Shown here piece by piece: positions 13,319 through 24,921 of a stretch of DNA of 64,000 nucleotides. The notes beneath the pieces are model-generated. The model ran no database searches. It saw nothing but the letters and a program-made list of their open reading frames with translations, and was not told the DNA's origin. Position numbers and translations under genes: made by a program. The DNA comes from Coffea arabica (taxonomy: Eukaryota; Streptophyta; Magnoliopsida; Gentianales; Rubiaceae), in NCBI RefSeq assembly GCF_036785885.1, contig NC_092320.1:15067557-15131556 (forward strand). Direction: 5' to 3'. Position 1 is the stretch's first letter, and every line of letters begins with the position of its first letter.

Positions 13319-13922
13319 CATAGTTATTAAACTCGACCTGGTCCGATAATTGAATTGGTCAAATCAGTGGACTGGCCATGAAACCAGGCCGGTGTAGCAA
13401 TTGAATTGGAGTTGCAGGTGACTAGTTTTGAATAGTTTGATTTGAACGGTTGAATTGATGATCAGCTAAACCCAGTGGGTTTAAGAAATTTTTTTGAAAT
13501 TACCTTTTTATCCAAATTTTTAATTTGACCAGTCACATTAGCATGGACATTGTTTTCTTTTTGATAATTAGATGAGAAAAATTGAAAAGAAATTTGAAAA
13601 TTAGGGTTTCTTTCTTTCTTTCTTTAACATTTAGGTTTATCATTTATGTTTATGTATAATAATAATATGAATTCATGAACTAAGGAACATGTATGAGTAT
13701 GGCATATGTATATGAACTATGAAATATGAATAGGTTATGACTTGTTAACATTTAAGAATTTCTGTACTTATATTATAATTTATAAGTTTGTTTAATTATA
13801 TTATTCTTTTTTATTATAAAGTGTGGCTCGACGGTTCAACCAGTAACCCCCTAATTGAACCACTAATCCGCCAACCCGATTCTCATGCCGGGTTGATGCC
13901 TGGGTTGGTTTTAATAACTATG
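13319..13922. mobile_element. hAT-like non-autonomous DNA transposon
   Basis: A 604-bp element with terminal inverted repeats CATAGTTATTAAA at the left and its inverse TTTAATAACTATG (one extra T) at the right. It is flanked by a perfect 8-bp target duplication ATTTTGTT at 13311-13318 and 13923-13930. An 8-bp duplication is typical of the hAT superfamily. The interior has no coding frame and includes a CTTT microsatellite near 13608. It sits directly before the tRNA-Ala tandem array, and its right end is repeated in that array. Confidence 0.85.
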
Positions 13923-14110
13923 ATTTTGTTCCTAATTCTATCATTACCGATCATTTTACGAGTATTAGTATTGTGCCAAAAAAAAAAAAGAAAAAAGGGG
14001 AAATAGTGGAGATGCTGATGAGTATTAATATTGTGGGCAAAAAAAAAAGGGAAACAATTTTATGAGTATTAATATTGTGCCCAGAAAAAAAGGAAAAATT
14101 GAGAAATATT

Positions 14111-14182
14111 GGAGATGCAGGGTATCGAACCCCGTACCTCTCGCATGCAAAGCGAGCGCTCTACCATGTGAGCTACATCCCC
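14111..14182 (-). tRNA. tRNA-Ala (TGC), copy 1
   Basis: 72 bp on the minus strand, GGGGATGTAGCTCACATGG at the 5' end and CATCTCC at the 3' end. The acceptor stem pairs 7 bp with one G-U. The D stem is GCTC/GAGC. The anticodon arm CTCGC-TTTGCAT-GCGAG exposes TGC (alanine). The T arm CGGGG-TTCGATA-CCCTG contains one G-U pair. A T-rich run that can stop RNA polymerase III follows immediately downstream on the minus strand. Confidence 0.93.
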
Positions 14183-14411
14183 TTTGATCCAAGATTAATG
14201 CCTAGATTGATTTTAATAATTATGATTTTGTTCCTAATTCTATCATTACCAGTCATTTTACGAGTATTAGTATTGTGCCAAAAAAAAAAAGAAAAAAGGG
14301 GAAATAGTGGAGATGCTGATGAGTATTAATATTGTGGGCAAAAAAAAAAGGGAAACAATTTTATGAGTATTAGTATTGTGCCCAGAAAAAAAGGAAAAAT
14401 TGAGAAATATT

Positions 14412-14483
14412 GGAGATGCAGGGTATCGAACCCCGTACCTCTCGCATGCAAAGCGAGCGCTCTACCATGTGAGCTACATCCCC
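14412..14483 (-). tRNA. tRNA-Ala (TGC), copy 2
   Basis: Identical in sequence to copy 1, including the G-U pair in the T stem. It lies in the second tandem unit and also has a downstream oligo-T stretch on the minus strand. Confidence 0.93.
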
Positions 14484-14716
14484 TTTGATCCAAGATTAAT
14501 GCCTGGATTGATTTTAATAATTATGATTTTGTTCCTAATTCTATCATTACCAGTCATTTTACGAGTATTAGTATTTTGCCAAAAAAAAAAAGAAAAAATG
14601 GGAAATAATAGAGATGCCAATGAGTATATTAGTATTATGCCAAAAAAAAAAAAAGGAAAACAATTTTATGAGTATTAGTATTGTGCCCAAAAGAAAAGGA
14701 AAAATTAAGAAATATT

Positions 14717-14788
14717 GGAGATGCGGGGTATCGAACCCCGTACCTCTCGCATGCAAAGCGAGCGCTCTACCATGTGAGCTACATCCCC
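14717..14788 (-). tRNA. tRNA-Ala (TGC), copy 3
   Basis: Same gene as copies 1 and 2 except that the T stem is fully Watson-Crick (CGGGG/CCCCG), which is the more canonical form. It is the copy next to POLD2: its 5' end at 14788 is 131 bp from the POLD2 start codon, in divergent orientation. It may be the ancestral copy, since it is structurally the best and lies at the array edge. Confidence 0.95.
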
Positions 14789-14919
14789 TTTGATTCGGGT
14801 GTTTGACTTCGCCCTAAACTGTGCTATCTTGTCTATCGGCGGCAACGACTGTGGAGGTATTAGTGGGAGTATTGCTTTTCCTGAACCAGTAGAGTAAGAA
14901 GCAGTAGTGTTTTCCCGCC

Positions 14920-17900
14920 ATGGAGACGGAAGACTCGTCGTCGGAGAACGGCCTCCTTCACCGGAAACAAGCTCTATACTCTTCCCTGGTAAGTAAAAGA
15001 GACAGAAAAACATATGGCTGTTTTTCCTACTAGTATTACTTCTTGCATTTATTTTGTCTCTTTTCTCTCTGTATTTATATTTTTGGGTAGCTTGATTTCA
15101 AGAAAATCTTTGTTTGTCTCCTTGATTAACTCTGTTCTTATGAAAAATTGCCCCTTTTCTTATTATCTTAATTCACAGGACTCATGCTTTGAGATTCAGA
15201 AGGAGATGTACAGAGGTCAACAATACAGCCAAATATACTTTGCTAGGCTTCACTTGATGAGAACTCTTCTTTACTCTCTACTCCCCAATTGGAAACCCCA
15301 CATTCACGGTATATTCTACAATCCATTATCCTTATTGCCTCCTTCTTTTTTCTTTTCTTTTTTTTTTGAGTTCAACATTGCTTGGATGATGCACTTAAAT
15401 TTTCCAGGGGTACTTGTTTGTTATTGCTGTAGCTATACTTCAATCATGATCTTTAACAATTTGGGTCGGCCCCGGGGAGGGGAAAAAATTGTTGCCTTTG
15501 GAAATCTTTATTGGTTGATACCTGTTATATGATTCTGCTTCAATTTTTTACAAATAAGGGATTTTGGGTTTTTCCTGCAATTTATATTGTTGAAATTAGT
15601 AAAGGCCAAGTTTTTTTTTTTGGTGCTCTGATTTTGTTACTTTTTTTTTCCTGGGGTTTTCTGGAGTAGTTTCTCTCTTCAGTTCGACTTTTTCTTTTTC
15701 TTTTGACAAGCGAAGACCATTTCTTTGTTGTTTATTTTGTATGCTCAATTTACAAGAGATCACCTGACTTGGTGTTTTTCTTCTTCTAATTTTTGTTTTT
15801 TTTTTCTGCATTTAATTTAAGGACTTGAACAAGTTGTCTAAGAAGTATGCATGATAGGGATTTGATTCTGCAAGGCTAGTAGATTTGTCATGCAAAATCA
15901 TGGATTTGCTTATAAATGGCCCCACTTTTTTTCCCCCTTTTTCCGGTAGTCTGCACTGTTATTGGATTAGAAGAAGGCAAGGAATGCATCATTGTTGGGA
16001 CGCTCTACAAGCACATGAAGCTGAAACCTTCCATTCTTGAAGAGTACTCCAAAGAGGTAATGAAGTTACTAATGGATGATATTCTAATAATTTGCTTTTT
16101 CTTTTGTCTTATTGTTACTTTTATTTTTGCCAACTCATATGGTTTATTTCTTTGAGATATTAATGATGTAACTTGTCTTTCAGAGATCTGCAACCCCACT
16201 TGTAAGACCTCACAATTTTATGCACCCAGATGATCATTTAATTTTGGAAGATGAGAGCGGCAGAATTAAAGTTTGTGGAGATGTTCTTTTACCTTCTGTT
16301 TATGTGACAGGTCTGTATCTGATGCTGCTTCGGCACTTTTTAGTTTTGGCAGTCAAAAATTTGGTTTTTTTTTTCCCATCAGATTTCTCCACTTCTTCTG
16401 TAACCTTTCCATTTTTAGGTTGGTTCTTCGGATGATTACTAGAGTTACCACTAAAGATTAGTAACCCATCCATTTTGTTCCAAACAATGTTCTATAACAG
16501 GTGTCGTGGTTGCATTGCATGGAAAAGAAACTGGTACAGGTGACTTTTGGGTTGAAGATGTCATGGAAGCAGGCATACCACACCAAATAGAGCGGCCAAT
16601 TAAATCAGGTTGGAGTGCTGCTTCTTTCACCATTTCTCCCTAGTCCACCTAACTAATTCATAATCATGGATGCCCGCAATTTGCTACGATATCTTTTGGC
16701 CATTTTAACAATTGGCAGGTAGTGGGTGATCAGATGATAAATATTATAACTCTGATAGAAGACCCCTGAAAAGTTGTTGGACTGATTAGAAATTTTCTAG
16801 AAGACAGCTTATGTGGAAACTGTATGTTCACTTAGTATCATTTCTGATTTATTTGCTCATGATATCATGTACTCTTGGTTGTATAAGCACCAGAATCTTT
16901 TGTTTTAAGCATAATTAATAAAACCTATAATCTTAGGAGAGAAAATAAGTAGTTCTGAATAGATATACGTGTCAGAGGAAAGCAGTAAATGTCTTGGAAC
17001 ACCACCTTATAGTGCATAAGTGTTTGAAGAAGATAATACTTATTGATGTACTTGTATAAGAATAGAGTAGCCATCTTCTTGGCATGTCCTGTAAAGGAAG
17101 GTAGGATATCCATATGGAAATGGAAGTGGTAGTGGATCGATATTGCTATATTACTGATACTGGCTCTGCTGCTGATACAGCATTCAGTTTTCATGTAGTG
17201 TACTCTGATGTTAACTGCTTTGATGTTATGGTAGAAGCGACTCTGCCAATGTCTACCAATATGCTGAAAAAGTTACAGGAGTTTGTTTTGGTACACTATA
17301 GAGGTATTTAGAGCAATAGAAGGTCTTTCTTAAAATGTATATCTGATGACTGGTCCTTTTGGGGGAATAATTATATTATGATGGTTGTCATGGAAATATG
17401 TTGAATTAGTTTATGGGACAACCAAGCTGTCTTTTGGTATTTGGTGTTAATATTTATCCTTGTTTGTCCTTGAAAGTATTTTAAGGAACTTCATTTGATG
17501 CAAGCAGGTGAAGACAAATATGTCATTTTTGTTTCGGGCTTGGATATTGGGAGCAGCACTTCTAATCCTCTAAAATTCCAGCTTTTGGTTGATCACATAA
17601 CTGGCCATCTTGGAGATAAAAAGGTTTATATGTGTATTCTGTGTTGTGCTTCCCTCTATGATTGCTCTTTTCATCACTGGTTGCCCTATAGATCTCATGT
17701 GAATTCCTTGAGTGCATGTCACAGGAACAAAGTATTGCTGCCAAGATAGTTCGAGTAATTATTGCTGGAAATTCTGTTGAAATCCCCCGTGGGCTACTTA
17801 ATGGTCAGGTACTGTTCTTTGCCCGGCTTCCACAAAAAAGCTTCTAACAGAACTTGCTTTACCCTTTTGTTGGTCTTTTTGTTACCACTTTTTGTGCTTC

Positions 17901-20900
17901 TGAGGTTGTATGGACAGATTACTTATGTACCTAATGCAAGTTTCTTTCTCTGTGAATGCAACAGTTGCATTTTCTTATTGCAGGTTGTTGCCAGTAACAT
18001 TGGCTGCATCTGCATTTCATAAATTTTCCGAAGAAAACGTTAATTTAAGACAAATGAAAAATAACACTCTAAAGGAGAGGTTTTCTTTTATTTTTTGAAC
18101 ATTTTTTTTAACTCCAGGATTATCATATACACATGATCTTTGAGATTGAGAGAAAAAGCAAGTAGATCGACGATTGCTTTTGAGACATATTATATTGATA
18201 ATTTTGGGCTGAAATCATTGGTCTGGCTGCAATTGAGTGGCATTCAAAGTTGATTACTTGGATTTTGAATAAGATATAACATACCTCACATTCTGCTTGC
18301 TGGACTTGTGTTCGTGTGTCATTTATAGGTGTAACATTTTGTGTAGGCTTTGCTGGATGTTTTAATCTGAAATTTGAAATTAGTTCAGGACTTGGATTCT
18401 GCTGGTGTTTCATTAAAAATGTATCACTTGAAATCTTTAGCGTCAAAGACATAGACCCTGAGGTCATACCACGTTTTTCAAAAGAATGAGTGAAGTTACC
18501 TTTTGGTGCTAGTATATGTAGAATAGCAGAGACACCACTTGTGCTAAGGCTTCTTTGTGCTCAATTAGAACACCATAATGCAAATAGCCATTTAAGCAGT
18601 TAATAAGAGTTTCCGCCATTTAAGCAGTTACTAAGAGTTTCCAGTGAGCATTTTTTCAATTTCTTTTGCAAAGTTAATGATTGATAATGAATATAATCCA
18701 TTTCTGGCATGGTTTATTCTCTCAGCTGCAATGTTATGATGTTCAGATGTTAGCAACTTTACTTGATTGTGCAGAACTTAGGTTCTAAGGATCAATTTAC
18801 ATTGTCTGAGCCAATTAAAGAGCTGGATATTCAGTTGACTCAGGTACTTTGATAGCTATCTCTTGACCTCTGAGTATGGAAAATGTTTGTTTATAGTGCT
18901 TAAAATATCTACAGATTGCTGCAGGTATACCAGTTGATATTATGCCAGGGCCAAATGACCCTGCCAATTTCTCCTTGCCACAGCAGGTTTGTTAACATTC
19001 ATTGTGTGCTCGTTGACATTCTTAGGTAAATTGAGGCGGGGATGGGATCTGGAGTACAATTTATACTGTCTGTAGGAGTTGCTTTGCATCTACTTTTGGC
19101 TTACTACTTGTTAGTGATCCAGCAATCTGCCATTTCTAGTTTAGATTTACACTTTATTTGTTTTTATCTTTCAGCCTTTGCATAGATGCCTTTTTCCTAG
19201 CTCATCAGCTTACAACACATTCAGGTCCTGTCCTAATCCTCATTTGTTTCAGCTTGACGATGTTAGGTGAGAAAACATGTATGCTTTCCTAGATGTAACA
19301 CAATATGAAATTAGTCAATTTGTTAAGATATCTCATCTTAATCCTCATTTATATGCTTTGCTGGATGTAGCACCAAATGAAATTAGTCAATTTGTTAAGA
19401 TATCTTGTCTTCAGTTTGCTTGGAACATCAGGTCAGAACATTGATGATCTCGAGAAGTATTCAGATGCAAATGATAAACTTGAATTTTTGGAGAGGACAC
19501 TGAGATGGAGACATGTTGCACCAACGGCACCAAATACCCTTGGTAAATGCTGCATGCTTGCTATATTTGAATTGTCCTGTTCATAGGTTTGGCTAAATGT
19601 TGCACTTGCGTGCATTTGTTCTTTGACTTCGATGGGGCCGGGGCATACTATGTGTAATGATTCCACCGTTCACAAAATAAAAAGAAAAGCCATTCCATTT
19701 ATAGTGGTTTATTCTTGTATTAAAGTTTGCACTGAACCTGTCGGTATCTTGCAGGATGTTATCCTTTTACTGACAGGGATCCTTTTTTCGTTGAGACCTG
19801 TCCACATGTTTATTTTGTTGGTAATCAAGAGAAATACGAGACTCGCTTGATCAAGGGTATTCATTTTGCTACCCTTTTTATCTTGATTTCTGTTTCATTT
19901 TGAAGAAAACAATTTACAAAATAAGCTTCAATTGCAGGAGCAGAGGGACAAATAGTGAGACTAATCTGTATTCCCAGATTTAGTGAAACTGGAGTTGCTG
20001 TGGTGGTAAGCTTTTTAATTTCTACTCTGTGGATGGATGCCTCTTCCAAAGGTTGTAAAGTAGGCCATAAAGAAGTGAACAAAGCTATTTGAATTTGATA
20101 TTTGTGGTTCTAAATTGGAGTTCATTGAGGGTTTGACAATTTAGGTTGCTAAATTCTAGTTTCTCTTTTTGGAGATAAGGTGAGCACAAGTTCTTCTACT
20201 GGTGTCAAGACTTCCTTGACATTTGAAGGAGTCATATATTGGTCTAAAGGTTTTGTGACAGAATAAAGATTGTCAATGGGGACTCATTGACAGTAAAGCC
20301 TAGCATCACCCCTTGAGTGTTTATTAAGGAAAATTAAGGGTGAGTTTGTCGTCATATAGTCATTTTGTGTGAGAGACAAGAAGTCAATAAGGTTCCACTC
20401 TTTAGCACTACCAGAAAGAAAAATGGGGAAACAGAGAATATATTTGACGCATCTCCTCTTACTCATTCTAAGTTTCTCTCTGAGTGTGTGTGTCATTTTA
20501 TATACAAACTCAAGTTTAGTTGGGTAGAATAATACAAGGTTTCCACCCCCAAAGAGAATTTTCTTTAGCATTTTTCTCTAGTGAGGTTTCTCATACACCT
20601 AAAGTTCTTAAACTAGGGAAGGTTAGTATATAAGATTCCGCTGACAAAGTAATTCAAAGACAACACATATGGAGATGTAATTTGTAGTACGCCATGTTAC
20701 CTTCTCGCTTACTTCATGATCATCTATCTGTATGGCTTTTCCTTCTTTCTTCTTTTTAATGTAATTTGTAAAAGCATTTCACTTCAGTTCCTCAAGGGTG
20801 TATTTCTCTTTTCTTCCGAGGCCCTTCCATGTTGAGCTTTAAGTCATCAACTTTAACATATGTCTCTTGAACTTCTTCAGTGAGTTCAAACAGTTTTGTT

Positions 20901-22104
20901 GTAATGCATATTAAGAGGCAGTTACTGATCTAACTAGGCAATCAGAAGCTCCAACGTGACGTGTAGCAGAACAGGGAATCCCTACCATTCATGATATGAT
21001 GTAATTTGGTCTCTATGGCAATATGTTGTCTGATTGCTCAAGTAAAACATGCATAACTGTAAAAGGACTAAGACTCTAGATTCAGAAGCAAAATAAAGTG
21101 CAAGATGTTAACTTAGTACACACAAATCACATGGTAGAAGTGCAAAATGTTTTCATGCTCATAAGATAATAAATGAGTGCTCGTTTAAAAAGAAGCAATT
21201 TAATTCTCGATATCCCTTGCCTGCCTGGGCTGCTTTTCCTCATTACTTTTTTGTTTTCCTTAAAGTACCTAGAGTGCCATTAAACTACTCCAGTTGTCAA
21301 GTTTTGGCGCCGTATCTAAATTTTGTCTTAGAGTAGTCCCTGAACAATAAAAAGTGTGTACTTTCAATCCTTTCAGCCATTTTAGTTGTAAGAGTAGCTG
21401 GAATCCAAGGGCATTTTTGTCCAACCATGTAAGAAAACTACCGGGACTAATTATGCATCTAAGAATTAATTGGAAAATTTTTTAATATACAAAATTGTTT
21501 GGTAGCAACCTGTATTCATCAGTTTAGTATGAGGGATTTATTGTGCCACCTCTTTAACCCTTTCCATTTTGTCCTTCCGGTTTTTTTAGACATGTTAAAT
21601 TGTCAAGAAAAAAAATTCCAAAATATGCAAATCATTTTCAACTTTGTGTCCATTACATGAGACAGAATGGCTTTTATATCAACAAAATTTGTCTCTACGG
21701 GTGCCTGCTTGTTGGTGTGTTTGCCTAATTGTCTCTCACTTTCTTTATGTGCTGCTTGTAAGGATTTGCAATGGCATTAAAACACTCTTGTTCAGGTTAT
21801 ATTCTTTTACCCTGGCAAGTGTCTTTTGTCTGCCGTCGCAGGCAATCTCTTTGGGTTGTGAATTATACTTTGGATGCAGCTTTGAGATAAAATTTCCTGC
21901 CAACACCACCTGACTTCCTCAGCAATACGAAAAGAAAAAAGAGAAGAAAAAATGAATATTGATTGGAAAGAAAATTGATTTCTTTAGAAAATGGCTTGTT
22001 GAAGCTGTGAATGATTAACCTAATGCAGCTTGCTGATTTCTGTGCAGTTGAACTTGAGAAATCTGGAGTGTCATGCTCTCAGTTTTGGGACTGAGTTCGG
22101 CTAA
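14920..22104 (+). CDS. POLD2: DNA polymerase delta small subunit (p50)
   Basis: Fourteen exons: 14920-14988, 15179-15308, 15950-16056, 16184-16310, 16501-16608, 17508-17623, 17725-17808, 18775-18843, 18915-18986, 19175-19266, 19415-19542, 19755-19856, 19938-20005, 22048-22104. Frame is kept across all GT-AG junctions and gives 442 residues, close to the roughly 440 of plant p50 proteins. Recognised segments are [14 protein letters not shown] near the N-terminus, the OB-fold region ([20 protein letters not shown]), and the inactive phosphodiesterase-like domain with [10 protein letters not shown] and [17 protein letters not shown]. The C-terminal part has [13 protein letters not shown]. The protein is the scaffold B-subunit that joins the catalytic subunit to the others in the replicative polymerase. 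The last intron (20006-22047) is about 2 kb with no recognisable insert. Confidence 0.96.
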
Positions 22105-24055
22105 TAATTATGAGGTACGAGTTGGCACTGCTTGGAAGCTGAAGATCTTCTAAGTTTACCTTCAAGTGTTGCTTGTGATGATCAGTATGTTGGGTGCTTA
22201 ATGAAAGGGATACCTGTCATTTTCTTGCAATCAATCTTTTTTAGTTCTGAAACTTTGCAAGTTTTTGGATATGATGTTATACAAAACCTACTCTGGCCTG
22301 ATAATATTGGAAAGGGAATCCATGAACTTGTGGATTAGGGAGTCATTGCCTAGGTTACAATGAAGTCAATATTTCCGGTGCTTAATCCACATCTTCATGA
22401 TGTTGGATTTCTTCGTTGTCTCTTTCTCTCTGTCACTCTCTCTTTTTTTTTTTTTTTTTGACATTTATGAATAGGTAGGCAATGTAGTAGTTTGTAATTG
22501 GAGAGAAATCCAAACCACCTCTAAGCATCAGTCTTACTCTCTTTTATATTTTACAAAGTGTCATCTTCTAAGTTTACATCTAGAGGTGACGTTGAGGTTC
22601 TGTGTTGTTAACCTATGATGAAATTTTGTTGAATGGTATCGGATAACACCTGATGATTGAGAACCTGAAGCATGAAGTCGTCATAACCAAAGATTAGAAT
22701 ATTCTGATTGACTGTTTAAAAGCTTGACTCAGCTTCAGCTTTATTTATTTGTAGCAGAATAGAGATTCTTCCAAAATGACTGACTGCAAAAACCACATAA
22801 TTTTGGCTGCTGTTCTGGAGATATGAAGCATGCAGTTTCGAAATGTTTTTATTAAACAGAAAAAAAAAATTGGGTAAATGGTTTAAGGCTACTTCGAAAA
22901 AGGTTAGTGCTTCGAAAATGGTCAGACCTACTTCGAAAAAACCAAAAAAAAAAAAAAAAAGGGTTAAGGCTATACCTTTTGATTTTCAATAATTTATGCG
23001 TATAACGTTGGTTAGAACCTCAACTACCTAATCATTTTGTCATTTACTAGTAGAATAAGTGAGGAGCACATTAGTTCTTTATAATTCTCTCATGACTAAT
23101 GAACTTAGCCAACTAATCCTAACTGTTTTGACACCTTATGAGCTATACATTAATTAGCAAGATGGAAGACTATTGTTTTGTCGTACATTAATTATGAGCT
23201 ATACATGTTAATTACGAGCTGATGTATTCTGAATCTTGGAGAAAACAGTTGCTAATTTGCATTATTTTGTGATTTCGGTAGTGATAATTTAGTCCTTTAT
23301 TTTCTCAATTTCAAGCTATTAAAACAAATTTAGTTAAGAATATGGAAAAGTGATTAATCACATATAACATGTCCTAAACTTAATTGCTCCCCTTGCAAAT
23401 ATTAAGGGAGCAAATAAAATGCTTGTAAAAACTTGAGAACCTAATACAGTGCTCAAAGTTAATTAGCTTTTGAGAAGCATGAGGAACTAGACATTCCATG
23501 CGTAAATTATACTCGCTACCTTTTCGTTCACTAATGCAGATTATTGCTCGTGAAAAACATTAAATGTGCCATGTGTCTTTTTTTTTTTTTTTTTTTTAAT
23601 TTCAAAAGTTTAGATTATTACTCATGAAAAAAAAAAGATATTCCAAACACTGAATGTCCCATATCATGTCTTTTTTTCTCATGAAAAAAAAAAAACAAGA
23701 TATCCCAAACACTGAATATGAGGATCATGTTGCATCAAACAACACTGCTAATATAACAGCTGTAACACTAGAATAAGATGCAGGCAGCGCCAGAACGAGC
23801 AAGAAGAAAAGGGTCCAAATGATGAATAGCAAACACAACAGACGAAAATTTGCCCGACTTTTACAAAGTCTAAGGAGGAACAAACAACTTAATGACATCA
23901 AAAGATTTCCTACCCAAGAAGAAACCTCTCGTTATTATGTATAACTCTGTAGTTACATACCAAATCTTGACCCAATCTCCTGCACAATTTTATAGGAGCC
24001 GGCCGCTGAAAAACTTGTGCCTTCCCTCTCAGATTTGAAAAAAGATGGGCGCCTC
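22105..24055. other. Intergenic, with imperfect poly(A/T) repeats
   Basis: The first few hundred bases are probably POLD2 3' UTR. No gene is seen. Homopolymer runs occur near 22441 (T), 22860 (A), 22945 (A) and 23580 (T). Around 23540-23720 a segment of the type GATTATTRCTCRTGAAAAA followed by ACACTGAATGTCCCAT recurs imperfectly two to three times. Short CTTCGAAAA motifs repeat at 22890-22940. Confidence 0.5.
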
Positions 24056-24063
24056 TATAAATA
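24056..24063 (+). promoter_or_regulatory. TATA box of GLP copy 1
   Basis: TATAAATA in the context GCCTCTATAAATAGAGC, 97 bp before the start codon of the plus-strand GLP. The CTCTATAAATA core is shared with the other two GLP genes in the window. Confidence 0.8.
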
Positions 24064-24160
24064 GAGCAGGCCACCTGAAGCAATCGTCTTCGCTGCTGTA
24101 CATAATCACTCCTTTTCTCGATCTGAATTATTCACCATTTGCAGCTAGCTAGCACCAGAC

Positions 24161-24921
24161 ATGGGAAAGCACATGATCTTCTCCTGCTTTCTAGCTCTCA
24201 CGCTGTTTAATGTTGCCTTTGCAACAGACCCCATGCCTCTGCAAGACTTCTGCGTGGCTGATAATTCTAGCCCAGGTAAGGTTACGTATTTCACGCACAC
24301 ACAAGATATATGTATGCTTAGTGAACTTTGACGTTATTACTAGTTCAATTGCTCACTGCTTTTCAATAATGGTGAACATTTTTAGTATGGGTTAATGGCG
24401 TGCCGTGCAAAGATCCCAAGCTTGTTACAGCAGAGGATTTCTTCTTCACGGGGCTGAATATTCCGGGCAACACCTCAAACGCTTATGGCTCCAAGGTCAC
24501 CTCAGTATCCGTTGCTGAAATGCCAGGGCTAAACACTCTCGGGGTCTCAATGGCCCGCATAGATTTCGCACCAAAGGGAGTCAACCCCCCTCTATTCCAC
24601 CCAAGAGCCACCGGAATTCTCACCGTTCTTGAAGGTACTCTACTGGTTGGATTCGTCACTTCAAATCCAGAGAACCGTCTGATCACCAAAGTTGTGCAAA
24701 AGGGTGATGTTTTTGTCATTCCTGTGGGACTTGTTCACTTCCACCGCAATGTGGGGGACACAAATGCTGTTGCTGTGGCAGCCTACAGCAGTCAAAATCC
24801 TGACAGCACTGCCATTGGAAAGGCTGTTTTTGGATCAACTCCCCTCATAAGTGATGATGTGCTGGCCAAGGCGTTCCAAGTCAATAGGAACACGATAGAT
24901 GGAATCCAGTCTAAGTTCTAG
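24161..24921 (+). CDS. Germin-like protein with altered metal site
   Basis: Two exons, 24161-24275 and 24386-24921, give 216 residues, the normal germin-like length. An N-terminal signal peptide (MGKHMIFSCFLALTLF, cleaved near FAT) directs it to the apoplast. The first Cys is in QDFCVAD and the second in GVPCKD, the usual disulfide pair. The single cupin barrel is complete. In cupin motif 1 the usual [10 protein letters not shown] reads PPLFHPRATG, so metal ligands His and Glu are replaced by Leu108 and Gly115. His110 and the motif-2 His156 (GLVHFHRN) remain. Germins bind manganese through three His and one Glu, so superoxide dismutase or oxalate oxidase activity is unlikely (inference). The frame is intact with a good TATA box, so it is probably still expressed. 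Confidence 0.93.

Larger units (their letters stand above)
13897..14800. repeat. Three-unit tandem array of ~301-bp units with tRNA-Ala
   Basis: Three tandem units begin at about 13897, 14200 and 14501. Each starts with a TGCCTGG/AGATTGATTTTAATAA segment and continues through TATGATTTTGTTCCTAATTC. Each then has A-rich linkers containing GAGTATTAGTATTGTG repeats and ends in a tRNA-Ala gene. Units 1 and 2 are nearly identical; unit 3 differs more in its linker. The start of each unit is the right end of the adjacent hAT-like element plus its target duplication, so the array arose after that insertion. Confidence 0.9.

Noticed and set aside
14075-14678. Repeated plus-strand reading frames containing GDAGYRTPYLSHAKRALYHV
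   Set aside because: They are antisense read-through of the tRNA-Ala genes in the tandem array, repeated because the DNA is repeated.
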